Assembly (NCBI GenBank): GCA_021781815.1
Contig: JAJXWB010000005.1
Coordinates: forward strand, 62,001-126,000
DNA: 64,000 bases
From: Pseudomonadota bacterium
Lineage (GTDB): Bacteria > Pseudomonadota > Alphaproteobacteria > Rhizobiales > Beijerinckiaceae
Reading direction: 5' to 3'
The notes beneath the pieces were generated by a model, which saw only the letters and a list, made by a program, of their open reading frames with translations, was not told the DNA's origin and ran no database searches. Shown piece after piece: positions 54,424 through 62,988 of this stretch (positions are counted from its first letter, which is position 1; each line of letters begins with the position of its first letter). Made by a program: the position numbers and the translations under genes.

Positions 54424-56118
54424 TTACTTCGCATTCGCATCGATTTTCAGTTTGTCCATCAGCACGCCCAACTGGCCGGCCATCATCAGATCGATCGCCC
54501 CGACGCCTTGCGGCGCGGCCAGGGAGAGGTCGAATGTCCGGGCGCCCTCGACGAAGGCCGATGCAGCGTGAGCGACCACGTCGGCGCGCGGATCGGGTCG
54601 GGTGGTGAACAGCGCGAGGGCCATTGAGCGCGCGGTCGCCGCCAGCTTGCCGCGCATGACGGCGGGCGTCATTCCATTCGCCTTCGCCAGCGCGTCGACA
54701 TAGCGGTCCAGCGCGCCGCGGTTCTCCAGTCGCAGCGCGGCGCGCCAGACGACGATCGAAAGCAGCGCGTTGCGCATCCTGTCCTCGACGCCGGAGAACA
54801 GATCGGGCGAGACGTGGCCGAAAACTCCCGACAGGCGAACGCCGCCGACAGCGTCGTCGCGCAGAGAAAGGTCGTTGAGGGACAATTCATGCTTGTCGCG
54901 GTCGAGATTGAGGTCGAGCGCTGCGGACAGATCGAGCCTGTCGTAGCCGAGCGCCGCAAGCTGCGGACTGCGCCGGACGCCCGCGCCCGTCAGCGACGTG
55001 ACGATATGCTCCGCGCGCGCCACGAGGCTCGTCGGCGTGAGGTCCATCCAGTCGCGCGCATCCACCGTGATCGCTCCGATGCTGACTGGCGCGCCGTCCG
55101 CCGCGATCGACGCGCCGGCGATTTCCGCGTGGTCGAAATGCGGGGCGGCGCGCGCGCCCGCGCCGACATCGGCAGCGAAGGCCGGACGCGCGTCGAAGCC
55201 CGAAAGCGCGATGCGGTCGATGTGGAACGCGTCAGCGGGGCCGGCGCTGTCGATCCCCTCCATTGTGAAACTGGCGACCTTGCCGTCGGCGACGCCGGCG
55301 AGCGCGACATGCCTCGCCTTCATCGCGCCGGGCGCCTCGCTGTTGTCCGCCGCGGCGCCGGTCTTGATCTGCAATCCGTCCATTTCGAGAGCGCCAATAT
55401 CGATGCTGGCGAGCAGGTCGGAGATCATCGCGGCGACCGCCTGCTGTGTGCGGGCGTCGGGCGGCTGACCGGGCCGTGGCGCGAGCTCCACCAGGCCCGA
55501 CATCGACGCAGCCAGCGGGCGGCCGCCGAAGTTCCTGCCGGTCAGCCTGTCCACCGCCAGGCCGCCGCCGTCTGGAACATCGATCCGGATGTCCAGGAGC
55601 GAGAGCGTCGCCATTATCTGCTGCTTGGGCTGGTCCGGGCTCGTGCGCTGTTCGAGCGTCATGCGCGCCGCCGCCGGAAAGTCGACTCCTTCGGCATGGA
55701 GCGCGCCGAAGCGTCCCTTCGCCGTTTCGGCGCCGCGCCGGGACTCGATTGTCAGACCCGCCGCTGCAACGGAATCGGCGACTCCGTGCGCCACGCGCTC
55801 TATCGCTACATCGTGGTAGACGGTCGTCTGCGCAAAGTCGCCGGCCCTGGTTTCGCTGACCAGTTCGGGAATCGAGATGCGCGCCGCATCGATTTTCGCG
55901 AGCCCTTCCGCGGCCGAGCTGGCGCCGCCGACCGCCAGCAACTTCAAGGCGTCGTCGCGCGAAAGCGCGGCGCCGACGACGTCGACGTGTCGGGCGCGAT
56001 AGGTCGCGAGGGACGTGACGATCGCGACGTCGTCCAGAGAATAGTCGTCCGCATGCGCAGCGGCGGACATGGTCAACAGAACGATTGCGGCGACGAAGCG
56101 CGCGCGGACGATTCTCAT
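54424..56118 (-). CDS. exported protein of unknown function (564 residues)
   Basis: The ATG at 56116-56118 (MRIVRARFVAAIVLLTMSAAAHA) gives a clear signal peptide and GGAGG 4 bases upstream. The mature protein is composed of alternating beta-like segments; recurrent phrases such as IALSGFDARP and MDGLQIKTG recall AsmA-like or periplasmic repeat proteins, but I do not recognise a family. There is no transmembrane segment after the signal. It is probably periplasmic. It sits 10 bases downstream of the PfkB gene's stop on the same strand and may be co-transcribed. Confidence 0.72.
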   Translation of the reverse strand: MRIVRARFVAAIVLLTMSAAAHADDYSLDDVAIVTSLATYRARHVDVVGAALSRDDALKLLAVGGASSAAEGLAKIDAARISIPELVSETRAGDFAQTTVYHDVAIERVAHGVADSVAAAGLTIESRRGAETAKGRFGALHAEGVDFPAAARMTLEQRTSPDQPKQQIMATLSLLDIRIDVPDGGGLAVDRLTGRNFGGRPLAASMSGLVELAPRPGQPPDARTQQAVAAMISDLLASIDIGALEMDGLQIKTGAAADNSEAPGAMKARHVALAGVADGKVASFTMEGIDSAGPADAFHIDRIALSGFDARPAFAADVGAGARAAPHFDHAEIAGASIAADGAPVSIGAITVDARDWMDLTPTSLVARAEHIVTSLTGAGVRRSPQLAALGYDRLDLSAALDLNLDRDKHELSLNDLSLRDDAVGGVRLSGVFGHVSPDLFSGVEDRMRNALLSIVVWRAALRLENRGALDRYVDALAKANGMTPAVMRGKLAATARSMALALFTTRPDPRADVVAHAASAFVEGARTFDLSLAAPQGVGAIDLMMAGQLGVLMDKLKIDANAK

Positions 56119-56128
56119 TTTGCCTCCG

Positions 56129-57022
56129 TTAGCGCGCACTCGCGAATTCCGACTGGATTTTCTCTATGTCGGCGCGCGAGGGCAGGCCGGCTTCGTTGCC
56201 GAGATGCTGCACCTTGTAAGCGGAGGCGCAGCGGGCGAAGCGAAAATGTTCAATCCACGGCGCATCCGGCCGCTCGATGTAGGAGGCGACATAGGCGCCG
56301 TGGAAGATGTCTCCCGCGCCTGAGGTGTCGATCACGCGGTCGTGCGGGACGGGCAGGGCGGGCAGGCGCGCCACCGCGCCCGTCTCATCGTACCAAAGCA
56401 TGCCCTTCTCGCCGTTCGTGACGCCGCCGACCTTGCAGCCCTTGCTCTTCAGATAGGCAAGCATGCCTTCGTCGCTGAGTTTCATCTGTTCGCACAGGCG
56501 CTCGGCGACGACAGCGACATCGATATAGCCGAGCAGCTCTTCCGTATTGTCGCGCAGGCCGCCGCCGTCGAGCGATGTGAGGATGCCATGTTCGCGCGCG
56601 GCGCGGGCATAATGCATCGCAGCGTCGGGCATGTGGCCGTCGAAATGCGCCGCCGCGAACGTGGAGACGTCAAGACGCGGGAAATCGTCGAGATAATGCT
56701 GGTCGCGCGCGCGCAGTATGGCGCGCTTGCCTTCGCGCGGCAGAATGAACGACAGCGACGAACGCGCCACCTTCCGCGGGTGCAGGCGCACGCGATAGGT
56801 CGCCGCCATGTGCGTGAACATATGGCCGAGCCAGTCGTCGGCGACCGGCGCGATCAGGTCCGTCTTGCCGCCAAGACGCGCGCAGGCGAACGCCGCCGAC
56901 ACCGCGTTGCCGCCGAACGAAACCGCATAATCGCGCGCAACGGACTTGTCGTCGCCGGTCGGCATGAAATCGGTCGCCATCGTCACGTCAATGTAGGTGT
57001 GCCCCACGAACAGCGCGCGCAT
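56129..57022 (-). CDS. PfkB-family sugar/nucleoside kinase
   Basis: The protein has 297 residues, MRALFVGHTYIDVTMATDFMP. PfkB marks are FGGNAVSAAFACARLGGKTDLIAPVADDWLG and the ATP/anion-hole motif DTSGAGDIFHGAY with catalytic Asp238. The substrate is not predictable; ribokinase- and adenosine-kinase-like members are closest in layout. It is cytoplasmic. It shares the 170-base region 57023-57192 with the divergent dehydrogenase operon; a functional link with that operon is possible but unproved. Confidence 0.9.
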   Translation of the reverse strand: MRALFVGHTYIDVTMATDFMPTGDDKSVARDYAVSFGGNAVSAAFACARLGGKTDLIAPVADDWLGHMFTHMAATYRVRLHPRKVARSSLSFILPREGKRAILRARDQHYLDDFPRLDVSTFAAAHFDGHMPDAAMHYARAAREHGILTSLDGGGLRDNTEELLGYIDVAVVAERLCEQMKLSDEGMLAYLKSKGCKVGGVTNGEKGMLWYDETGAVARLPALPVPHDRVIDTSGAGDIFHGAYVASYIERPDAPWIEHFRFARCASAYKVQHLGNEAGLPSRADIEKIQSEFASAR

Positions 57023-57192
57023 TCAGATCGTTCCTTCTGTCGCCGCAATGTCAGCGGGAGATTGTCGCAACGCAACACGACTTGGACCTAATGGCAATAT
57101 CGCGACCATTCGCCACATGTTTCTAATTGTCCAAGGGCAAGCGCAAGCGCATGGCGCCCCCTGCAATTTCTATGTGCGCAGCGGAGGAAAAT

Positions 57193-58914
57193 ATGAGCCG
57201 CAAGAATACGGCGCGCCTGCTGGCGGGCGCGGCGCTGATGTTTGGCGTGTTCGCTGGCGTTAACGCTGCGAACGCCAACGAGTCGGCGATCAAGTCGAGT
57301 GCGGACCCAAATGAATGGGGAATGTATTCGAAGGGTTATGACAACACGCGCTTCAGCCCGCTGAAGCAGATCGACGCAAATAACGTGAAGCATCTCGGGC
57401 TGGTTTACTCCTTCCAGCTCGGGTCGTTGCGTTCTAATGAATCTTCGCCGCTCGTAATCGGCGACACGATGTACGTCTCGACCTCGTGGGGACCGAAATA
57501 CGTCTACGCGCTCGACGCCGCCACAGGCGCGCGCAAGTGGACCTATGAGCCGGACATTCCGGACGATGTGCTCCAATACGCCTGCTGCGACGTGAACAGC
57601 CGCGGCGTCGCCTACGCGGACGGCAAGCTGTTCGTCGGCCGGCTCGACGGCAAGCTGGTCGCGCTCGACGCCTCGACCGGCAAGGAATTGTGGAAGTCGC
57701 AGGTCGTCGACTACAAGCAGGGGTCTGTCATCACCTCGCCGCCGCTGGTGGTGAAGGACAAGGTGATCACCGGGTTTGGCGGCGGCGAATACGGCGTCCG
57801 CGGCTCGTTGCAGGCCTTTGACATCAAAACCGGCAAGGAAGCCTGGCGGACCTATACCGTTCCGCTCAAGGACGAGCCCAACGGCGACACCTGGAAGGGC
57901 GACACCGCCGAGCATGGCGGCGGCGCGGCCTGGCTCGTCGGCTCTTATGATCCCAAAACCAACACCGTGTTCTGGGGCACGTCGAATCCCGGTCCCTGGA
58001 ATTCGGCCGTGCGTTCGAGCGGCGACGGCAATTTCGGCAAGCTGACCAACCTCTACACGTCGTCGACGCTCGCGCTGGACGCGGATACGGGCAAGATCAA
58101 GTGGTGGGTGCAGGGCACGCCGGAGGACGCCTGGGATTACGACGGCGTCAACGAACTGGTGCTCGCCGATCTGAAAACGAAGAGCGGCACGCTGCCGGCG
58201 ATGATGAAAGCCGACCGAAACGGCTTCTTCTTCGTCGTCAACCGCGAGACGGGCAAGGTCATGTCGGCCGAGAAGTTCGTGCCGTCGACCAACTGGGCGT
58301 CGAAGTGGGACGTCGCCACGAGCCGCGCGGTCGAGGATCCCGCCAAGCGTCCGGGGCCGAACCATCCGGCCAAGGGCATCTGCCCGAACCTCATCGGCGG
58401 CAAGAACTGGCAGCCGATGTCTTACAATCCCGGCACGGGCCTCGTTTACATCCCGTCCAACAACGTCTGCATGGACTGGTCGGTGTCTGACGTGGCCTAC
58501 AAGCGGGGCGTCTTTTACCTCGGCGCCGAATTCCCGACGAGCCCGGGCCCCGGCGGCTATCTCGGCGAGCTGATCGCCTGGGATCCAGTCAACCAGAAGA
58601 AGGTCTGGGGCATGAAGTCGGATCTGCCGTTCAACGGCGGGACGCTGACGACGGGCGGCAACCTCGTATTCTGGGGCGACATGCACGGCGACTTCCGTGC
58701 GATCAACGCAACGGACGGCAAGGAACTCTGGAAGAAGAACCTCGGCTCGGGCATCGGCGCCGGCCCGATCACCTATTCGGTGAAGGGCAAGCAGTATGTC
58801 GCGGTCGTCGTCGGCCGCACAGCGGCTCTCCCGGCCTTCCTTGGCGACGTGGGCAAGCAAATGGTCGCGGCGGCGCCGGAAGGCGGCGCGCTGTTCGTAT
58901 TCGCAGTCGAGTGA
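57193..58914 (+). CDS. lanthanide-type PQQ-dependent alcohol dehydrogenase
   Basis: The protein has 573 residues from the ATG at 57193, behind a strong GGAGG. The signal peptide is MSRKNTARLLAGAALMFGVFAGVNAANA. It is an eight-bladed quinoprotein with WGMYSKGYDNTRFSPLKQI, the vicinal disulfide Cys131-Cys132 (ACCDVNSRG) and metal ligands Glu199 (GGEYGVRG) and Asn265 (TSNPGPWN). The catalytic Asp315 and extra Asp317 lie in WDYDG; Asp317 is the lanthanide marker (Ala in Ca-dependent MxaF). The periplasmic enzyme oxidises primary alcohols. GDTWKGD...GGGAAWLVGSYDP and the C-terminus resemble the ExaF/ethanol type more than classical XoxF5, so methanol versus ethanol preference stays open. It is followed by its probable electron-transfer partner. 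Confidence 0.93.
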   Translation: MSRKNTARLLAGAALMFGVFAGVNAANANESAIKSSADPNEWGMYSKGYDNTRFSPLKQIDANNVKHLGLVYSFQLGSLRSNESSPLVIGDTMYVSTSWGPKYVYALDAATGARKWTYEPDIPDDVLQYACCDVNSRGVAYADGKLFVGRLDGKLVALDASTGKELWKSQVVDYKQGSVITSPPLVVKDKVITGFGGGEYGVRGSLQAFDIKTGKEAWRTYTVPLKDEPNGDTWKGDTAEHGGGAAWLVGSYDPKTNTVFWGTSNPGPWNSAVRSSGDGNFGKLTNLYTSSTLALDADTGKIKWWVQGTPEDAWDYDGVNELVLADLKTKSGTLPAMMKADRNGFFFVVNRETGKVMSAEKFVPSTNWASKWDVATSRAVEDPAKRPGPNHPAKGICPNLIGGKNWQPMSYNPGTGLVYIPSNNVCMDWSVSDVAYKRGVFYLGAEFPTSPGPGGYLGELIAWDPVNQKKVWGMKSDLPFNGGTLTTGGNLVFWGDMHGDFRAINATDGKELWKKNLGSGIGAGPITYSVKGKQYVAVVVGRTAALPAFLGDVGKQMVAAAPEGGALFVFAVE

Positions 58915-58946
58915 CAATTCCTGAACGTGGAATGGCGGAGGACATG

Positions 58947-60152
58947 ATGTCAGTTTCAAACGGGCGGAATCCCTTCGCCGCTCTCCTTTCTCTCGCCGCG
59001 CTCGCGGTCTGCGGTCCGGCCCAAGCGGCCGGGCCGGACGCGGCCACCGCGGTCGAGCCGCTGCGTCTTTGCGCGGATCCGGCGAATCTGCCGTTTTCGA
59101 GCGAGGATCCGGCTCGTCCCGGCCTGTATGTCGAAATCGGCGATGCGCTCGGCAAGGCGCTCGGCCGTCCTGTGACGCATGTCTGGTATCGCACCAATTT
59201 CGGCAAGCGCGCCGTGCGTGTGACGATGCTCGCCAGGCAGTGCGACGCCACGATCGGCCTGCCGCAGGACTCTGATTTCATGGGGCCGAAGGTCATCTTC
59301 TCGAAGCCGCTGTTCCGGCTTGGCTACGCGATCGTGGCGTCGCCGGAATTCGCTTTCGCCGGGATCGACTCGCTCAAAGGTCGGAAGGTGATCGTCCAGT
59401 ACGAGACGACGCCGCAGAATATGCTGGGTCCGCGCGAGGACATGACGACAGTCACCGTGCTCTCGCCGGAAGAAGGCATGCAAAAACTCGCCGCCGGCCT
59501 CGCCGATGCGGCCTTTCTTTGGGGGCCGACGGCGGGCTATCTCAACGCCTCGTCCTATGACGGCAAATTCAGGATCACGCCGACCGACGGTCCCGCGCTG
59601 ACCTGGCCGACCGCCGTTGGCTTCGCCAAGGGCTCGGCCGACCTGCGCGACCAGGTCGACGCGGCCTTGCCCGGCCTGCAGGCGACAATCGCCGATCTGC
59701 TGGTGAAATATGGTCTTCCGACCGCCCAGCCGATGAAGTTCGGAGCCTTGTCGAGCCCGGCGCGCGTACGCGTCGCCGCCATGGGCGATGGCGCGTTTGC
59801 GCTGGCGCAGGCCGCGCCGGCGACGACGCCCGGACCGCAGGCCGCCGCCATGCCCGCGGCCGTTCCCCCGGCGGCCACGTCCGCGCCTTCCGCAACCAAC
59901 ATCGCGGAGGGCAAGGAGATATTCAACGGCACCTGCGCACACTGCCACGGGCCGGACGGGGTCCAGGCCGAAAAGCGCATCGACCTGCGCCGCCTCAACC
60001 TGCGCTATGATTCCGACATGCACAATGTCTACTGGAAGACCGTGCATGACGGCCGCCCATCCAAGGGAATGCCGTCCTGGAAGGACGTGTTCACCGACGA
60101 GCAGTTCAATCAGATCTGGGATTATCTCCAGACCGTCCAGTCGAAGGAATAG
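58947..60152 (+). CDS. XoxJ-like binding protein fused to c-type cytochrome
   Basis: The protein has 401 residues. I chose ATG 58947 (MSVSNGRNPFAALLSLAALAV) as GGAGG is 5 bases upstream; starts at 58911, 58932 and 58944 are possible. A signal peptide ends near AQAA. Residues ~36-270 form a periplasmic binding-protein fold of the XoxJ/MxaJ type (LRLCADPANLPFSSEDPARP). A Pro/Ala linker (~285-315) precedes a cytochrome c domain with CAHCH (Cys330, Cys333, His334) and Met375 in SKGMPSW as the likely distal ligand. It should both aid the dehydrogenase and accept its electrons. It is 32 bases downstream of the dehydrogenase and converges with alr. Confidence 0.92.
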   Translation: MSVSNGRNPFAALLSLAALAVCGPAQAAGPDAATAVEPLRLCADPANLPFSSEDPARPGLYVEIGDALGKALGRPVTHVWYRTNFGKRAVRVTMLARQCDATIGLPQDSDFMGPKVIFSKPLFRLGYAIVASPEFAFAGIDSLKGRKVIVQYETTPQNMLGPREDMTTVTVLSPEEGMQKLAAGLADAAFLWGPTAGYLNASSYDGKFRITPTDGPALTWPTAVGFAKGSADLRDQVDAALPGLQATIADLLVKYGLPTAQPMKFGALSSPARVRVAAMGDGAFALAQAAPATTPGPQAAAMPAAVPPAATSAPSATNIAEGKEIFNGTCAHCHGPDGVQAEKRIDLRRLNLRYDSDMHNVYWKTVHDGRPSKGMPSWKDVFTDEQFNQIWDYLQTVQSKE

Positions 60153-60161
60153 GACGTACCG

Positions 60162-61229
60162 TTATTCGCGATAGGCGCGCTCGTAACGCGCGCCGAGGCC
60201 GGTCAGGATCTCGTAGCCGATCGTGCCGGCGCGCGCGCCAAACTCGTCGACGCCGATCGTTGCGCCCAGCACCTCGACTGGCGCGCCACGCTGCACCGCG
60301 ACGTCCGGCGCATCGGTCGCGTCAATGGCGATGAGATCCATCGACACGCGCCCGACGATCGGGCAGCGCTTCCCGTCGATAGCCACTTCGGCGCCGACCT
60401 TCTCGCCCGTTCCCATCGCATTGCGCGGTATGCCGTCGGCGTAACCCACGGGGATGATCGCCAGACGCGAGCGGCGTTTCGCCGTCCATTGGCCGTTGTA
60501 GCCGACCCTGTCGCCGGGCTCGACGATCCGCGTTTGCAGAACCGGCGCATGCAGGGTCACGACATGGCGCATCGGGTTCGTCGCACCCGGGGTCGGATTG
60601 CCGCCGTAGAGCGCATATCCTGGCCGCGCGACTTGAAGCCACGGCTTCGATGGAAGGAAAATTGCCGATGAATTACATATAGATGCCGGTGTATTCTGAA
60701 TTGATTTACGAACTCGGTCGAAGGCGGCGATCTGCCTGACGTTGTCCGGCGAGGATGTCTCTTCGGACGAGGCGAAATGGCTCATGACCAGCGCCGGCGC
60801 GCCTCCGAGCGTCGTGAGCGCCGCAGCCGCCTCGCCTTCGGCCAGACCGAGCCGGTTCATGCCCGTGTCGAAATGCAGCGCCGCGGGGCCGCCGCCGGCA
60901 ACCGCCCATTCCCCGACTTCGGCCATCGAACCCAGCGTCGGCCGCAGGGCCGCCTCGCGCAGTCCCGGCGCCGCGCCGGGCGTCAGGCCGTCGAGCACGT
61001 AGATCGTCGCATCCCGCGCCACGCTGCGCGCACGGAGTCCCTCGGCGAGGCGCGCGACGAAAAACGTGCGGCAGCCCTCCGCGAGCAGCGCGCGCACGAC
61101 CGGCTCGATCCCGCAGCCGTAGGCGTTCGCCTTCACGACCGCAGCGCATTCGGCCGGCGCGATCATGCCGGCGAGTTTTCGCCAATTTTCGCGGAGTGCG
61201 CGCAGGTCGATGGCGAGGATGGCGGTCAT
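60162..61229 (-). CDS. alr: alanine racemase
   Basis: The protein has 355 residues, MTAILAIDLRALRENWRKLAG. It makes D-alanine for peptidoglycan using PLP. Lys33 in VVKANAYGCG holds the cofactor; the RPGYALYGG motif and catalytic Tyr244 in VGYNGQW are present, plus DTGMNRLG. It starts 4 bases after the dnaB stop on the same strand, so the two are probably an operon (dnaB-alr). In many relatives radA follows directly; here it lies over 12 kb away. Confidence 0.96.
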   Translation of the reverse strand: MTAILAIDLRALRENWRKLAGMIAPAECAAVVKANAYGCGIEPVVRALLAEGCRTFFVARLAEGLRARSVARDATIYVLDGLTPGAAPGLREAALRPTLGSMAEVGEWAVAGGGPAALHFDTGMNRLGLAEGEAAAALTTLGGAPALVMSHFASSEETSSPDNVRQIAAFDRVRKSIQNTPASICNSSAIFLPSKPWLQVARPGYALYGGNPTPGATNPMRHVVTLHAPVLQTRIVEPGDRVGYNGQWTAKRRSRLAIIPVGYADGIPRNAMGTGEKVGAEVAIDGKRCPIVGRVSMDLIAIDATDAPDVAVQRGAPVEVLGATIGVDEFGARAGTIGYEILTGLGARYERAYRE

Positions 61230-61233
61230 CGCC

Positions 61234-62730
61234 TCACATCCGCACAGGCAGATTGTCCGTTTCGACCAGATTCGAGAAGCGCGTGACCTCGTCCTCGAAC
61301 GCGAGCGCCACCGTGCCCGTGGGACCGTGGCGCTGCTTGCCGAGGATCACCTCGGCGCGGCCGTGCGCGCGCTCCATTTCGGTCATCCAGGTCGCGTGTT
61401 CCGGCGTGCCTTCGCGCGGCTCCTTGTTCTTCAGGTAATATTCCTCACGATAGACGAACATGACTACGTCCGCGTCCTGCTCGATCGAGCCCGATTCGCG
61501 CAGGTCGGAGAGTTGCGGGCGCTTGTCGTCGCGCGATTCGACCTGACGCGAGAGCTGCGACAGGGCGATGATCGGCGTCGCCAGCTCCTTGGCCAGCGCC
61601 TTGAGGCCGGTCGTGATTTCCGTCACTTCCTGCACGCGGTTGTCGCCGCGCGACTTCGAGCCGGACAGGAGCTGGATGTAGTCGACGACCAGCAGGTCCA
61701 GCCCGTGCTGGCGCTTCAGCCGCCGCGCGCGTGCGGTGAGCTGGGCGATGGAGATGCCGCCGGTCTGGTCGATGTACAGCGGCACACGCTGCATTTGCTG
61801 GGCGGCGGCGGAAATCTCGCGGAAATCGTCTTCCGTGATCGAGCCGCGCCGGATCTTGTTGGACGGTACGCCCGACTGTTCGGCGATGATGCGGGTGGCG
61901 AGCTGCTCGGCCGACATTTCCAGCGAGAAAAAGCCGACCACGCCGCCGTCGATCGTCTTGTTGTGCCCGTCCGGCTGGACCTCGGCGCGAAAGGCGCGCG
62001 CGACGTTGAATGCGATGTTGGTGGCGAGCGCGGTCTTGCCCATGCCCGGTCGCCCGGCCAGCACGATCAGATCGGACTTCTGCAGGCCGCCCATCTTGTT
62101 GTCGAGGTCGCTCAATCCGGTGGCGAGGCCCGACAGGTGGCCGTCGCGCTGATAGGCGGCCGCCGCCATGTCTATCGCGGTGGTGATTGCGTCCGAGAAC
62201 CGCTGGAACCCCCCATCGTAGCGGCCGGTCTCGGCGATCGAATAGAGTTTGCGTTCGGCTTCCTCGATCTGCGCGCGCGGGGCGGAATCGACGGGCGCGT
62301 CATAGGCGGCGTTGACGATGTCGCCTCCGATCACGATCAGATCGCGTCGCATCGCGAGGTCGTAGATCGTGCGGCCATAGTCGGCGGCGTTGATGATGGT
62401 CGTCGCTTCCGCCGCGAGTCGGGCGAGATACTGGCTGACGGTCAGGCCGCCAAGATCGACGTCGGCGAGATAGGTCTTCAGCGTGATGACGGTCGCGACC
62501 TTGCCGGCGCGAATGAGCTGCGACAGCAATTCGTAGATGCGCCGGTGCAGTTCCTCCGAGAAATGCTCGGCGCGCAGGAAATCCGAGACGCGGTCGAAGG
62601 CGTCGTTGTTGACGAGGATCGCGCCGAGCAGGGATTGCTCCGCCTCGATGTTGTGGGGCGGCGTTCGCGTCGTCGCCTCACCCTGCGCGACGGAGATGCG
62701 GCGTTCGGACAATTGCTCGACGGCGGCCAT
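61234..62730 (-). CDS. dnaB: replicative DNA helicase
   Basis: The protein has 498 residues from the ATG at 62728-62730 (MAAVEQLSERRISVAQGEATTRTPPHNIEAEQSLLGAIL). The N-terminal DnaB domain binds primase; the RecA-like core carries Walker A GRPGMGKTALA and Walker B VVDYIQLL, SLEMSAEQLATR and QLSRQVESRDDKRPQLSDLRESG. It unwinds DNA at the replication fork. Longer in-frame starts upstream lack the conserved start. No intein is present. It leads the dnaB-alr pair. Confidence 0.97.
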   Translation of the reverse strand: MAAVEQLSERRISVAQGEATTRTPPHNIEAEQSLLGAILVNNDAFDRVSDFLRAEHFSEELHRRIYELLSQLIRAGKVATVITLKTYLADVDLGGLTVSQYLARLAAEATTIINAADYGRTIYDLAMRRDLIVIGGDIVNAAYDAPVDSAPRAQIEEAERKLYSIAETGRYDGGFQRFSDAITTAIDMAAAAYQRDGHLSGLATGLSDLDNKMGGLQKSDLIVLAGRPGMGKTALATNIAFNVARAFRAEVQPDGHNKTIDGGVVGFFSLEMSAEQLATRIIAEQSGVPSNKIRRGSITEDDFREISAAAQQMQRVPLYIDQTGGISIAQLTARARRLKRQHGLDLLVVDYIQLLSGSKSRGDNRVQEVTEITTGLKALAKELATPIIALSQLSRQVESRDDKRPQLSDLRESGSIEQDADVVMFVYREEYYLKNKEPREGTPEHATWMTEMERAHGRAEVILGKQRHGPTGTVALAFEDEVTRFSNLVETDNLPVRM

Positions 62731-62988
62731 CAAGGCTCTTCTCTTGAAAACGCGGTTGTGGAAAACGCGAATCGATCCGCCAGAACAAGTTACGCAGCGA
62801 TCGGCGCTGCTTTGTGGCACGCTTTCGCGCCGGGGTCATTGGCGCAGCATCGATTCGCCCGCTGTCCACAGCCCGACGCATTTTTCAGTTCGCCGGCCCG
62901 TTTTCCACTTGCCTGTTGCGCGCAACCGGCTCCACGGCCGGCATTGAGGGACGTGCATCGGCGGCGCGCCCCGGGGCGGCCGCGAGCC

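Noticed and set aside
57088-58959. 623-residue minus-strand frame over the PQQ dehydrogenase
   Set aside because: The plus strand shows a complete signal peptide, ligands and family motifs; the antisense has an artefact-like composition.
48168-60152. mobile island
   Set aside because: No integrase, transposase, tRNA-flanked attachment site or direct repeats were seen, and the block contains aspS, an essential gene; rearrangement is a better reading.
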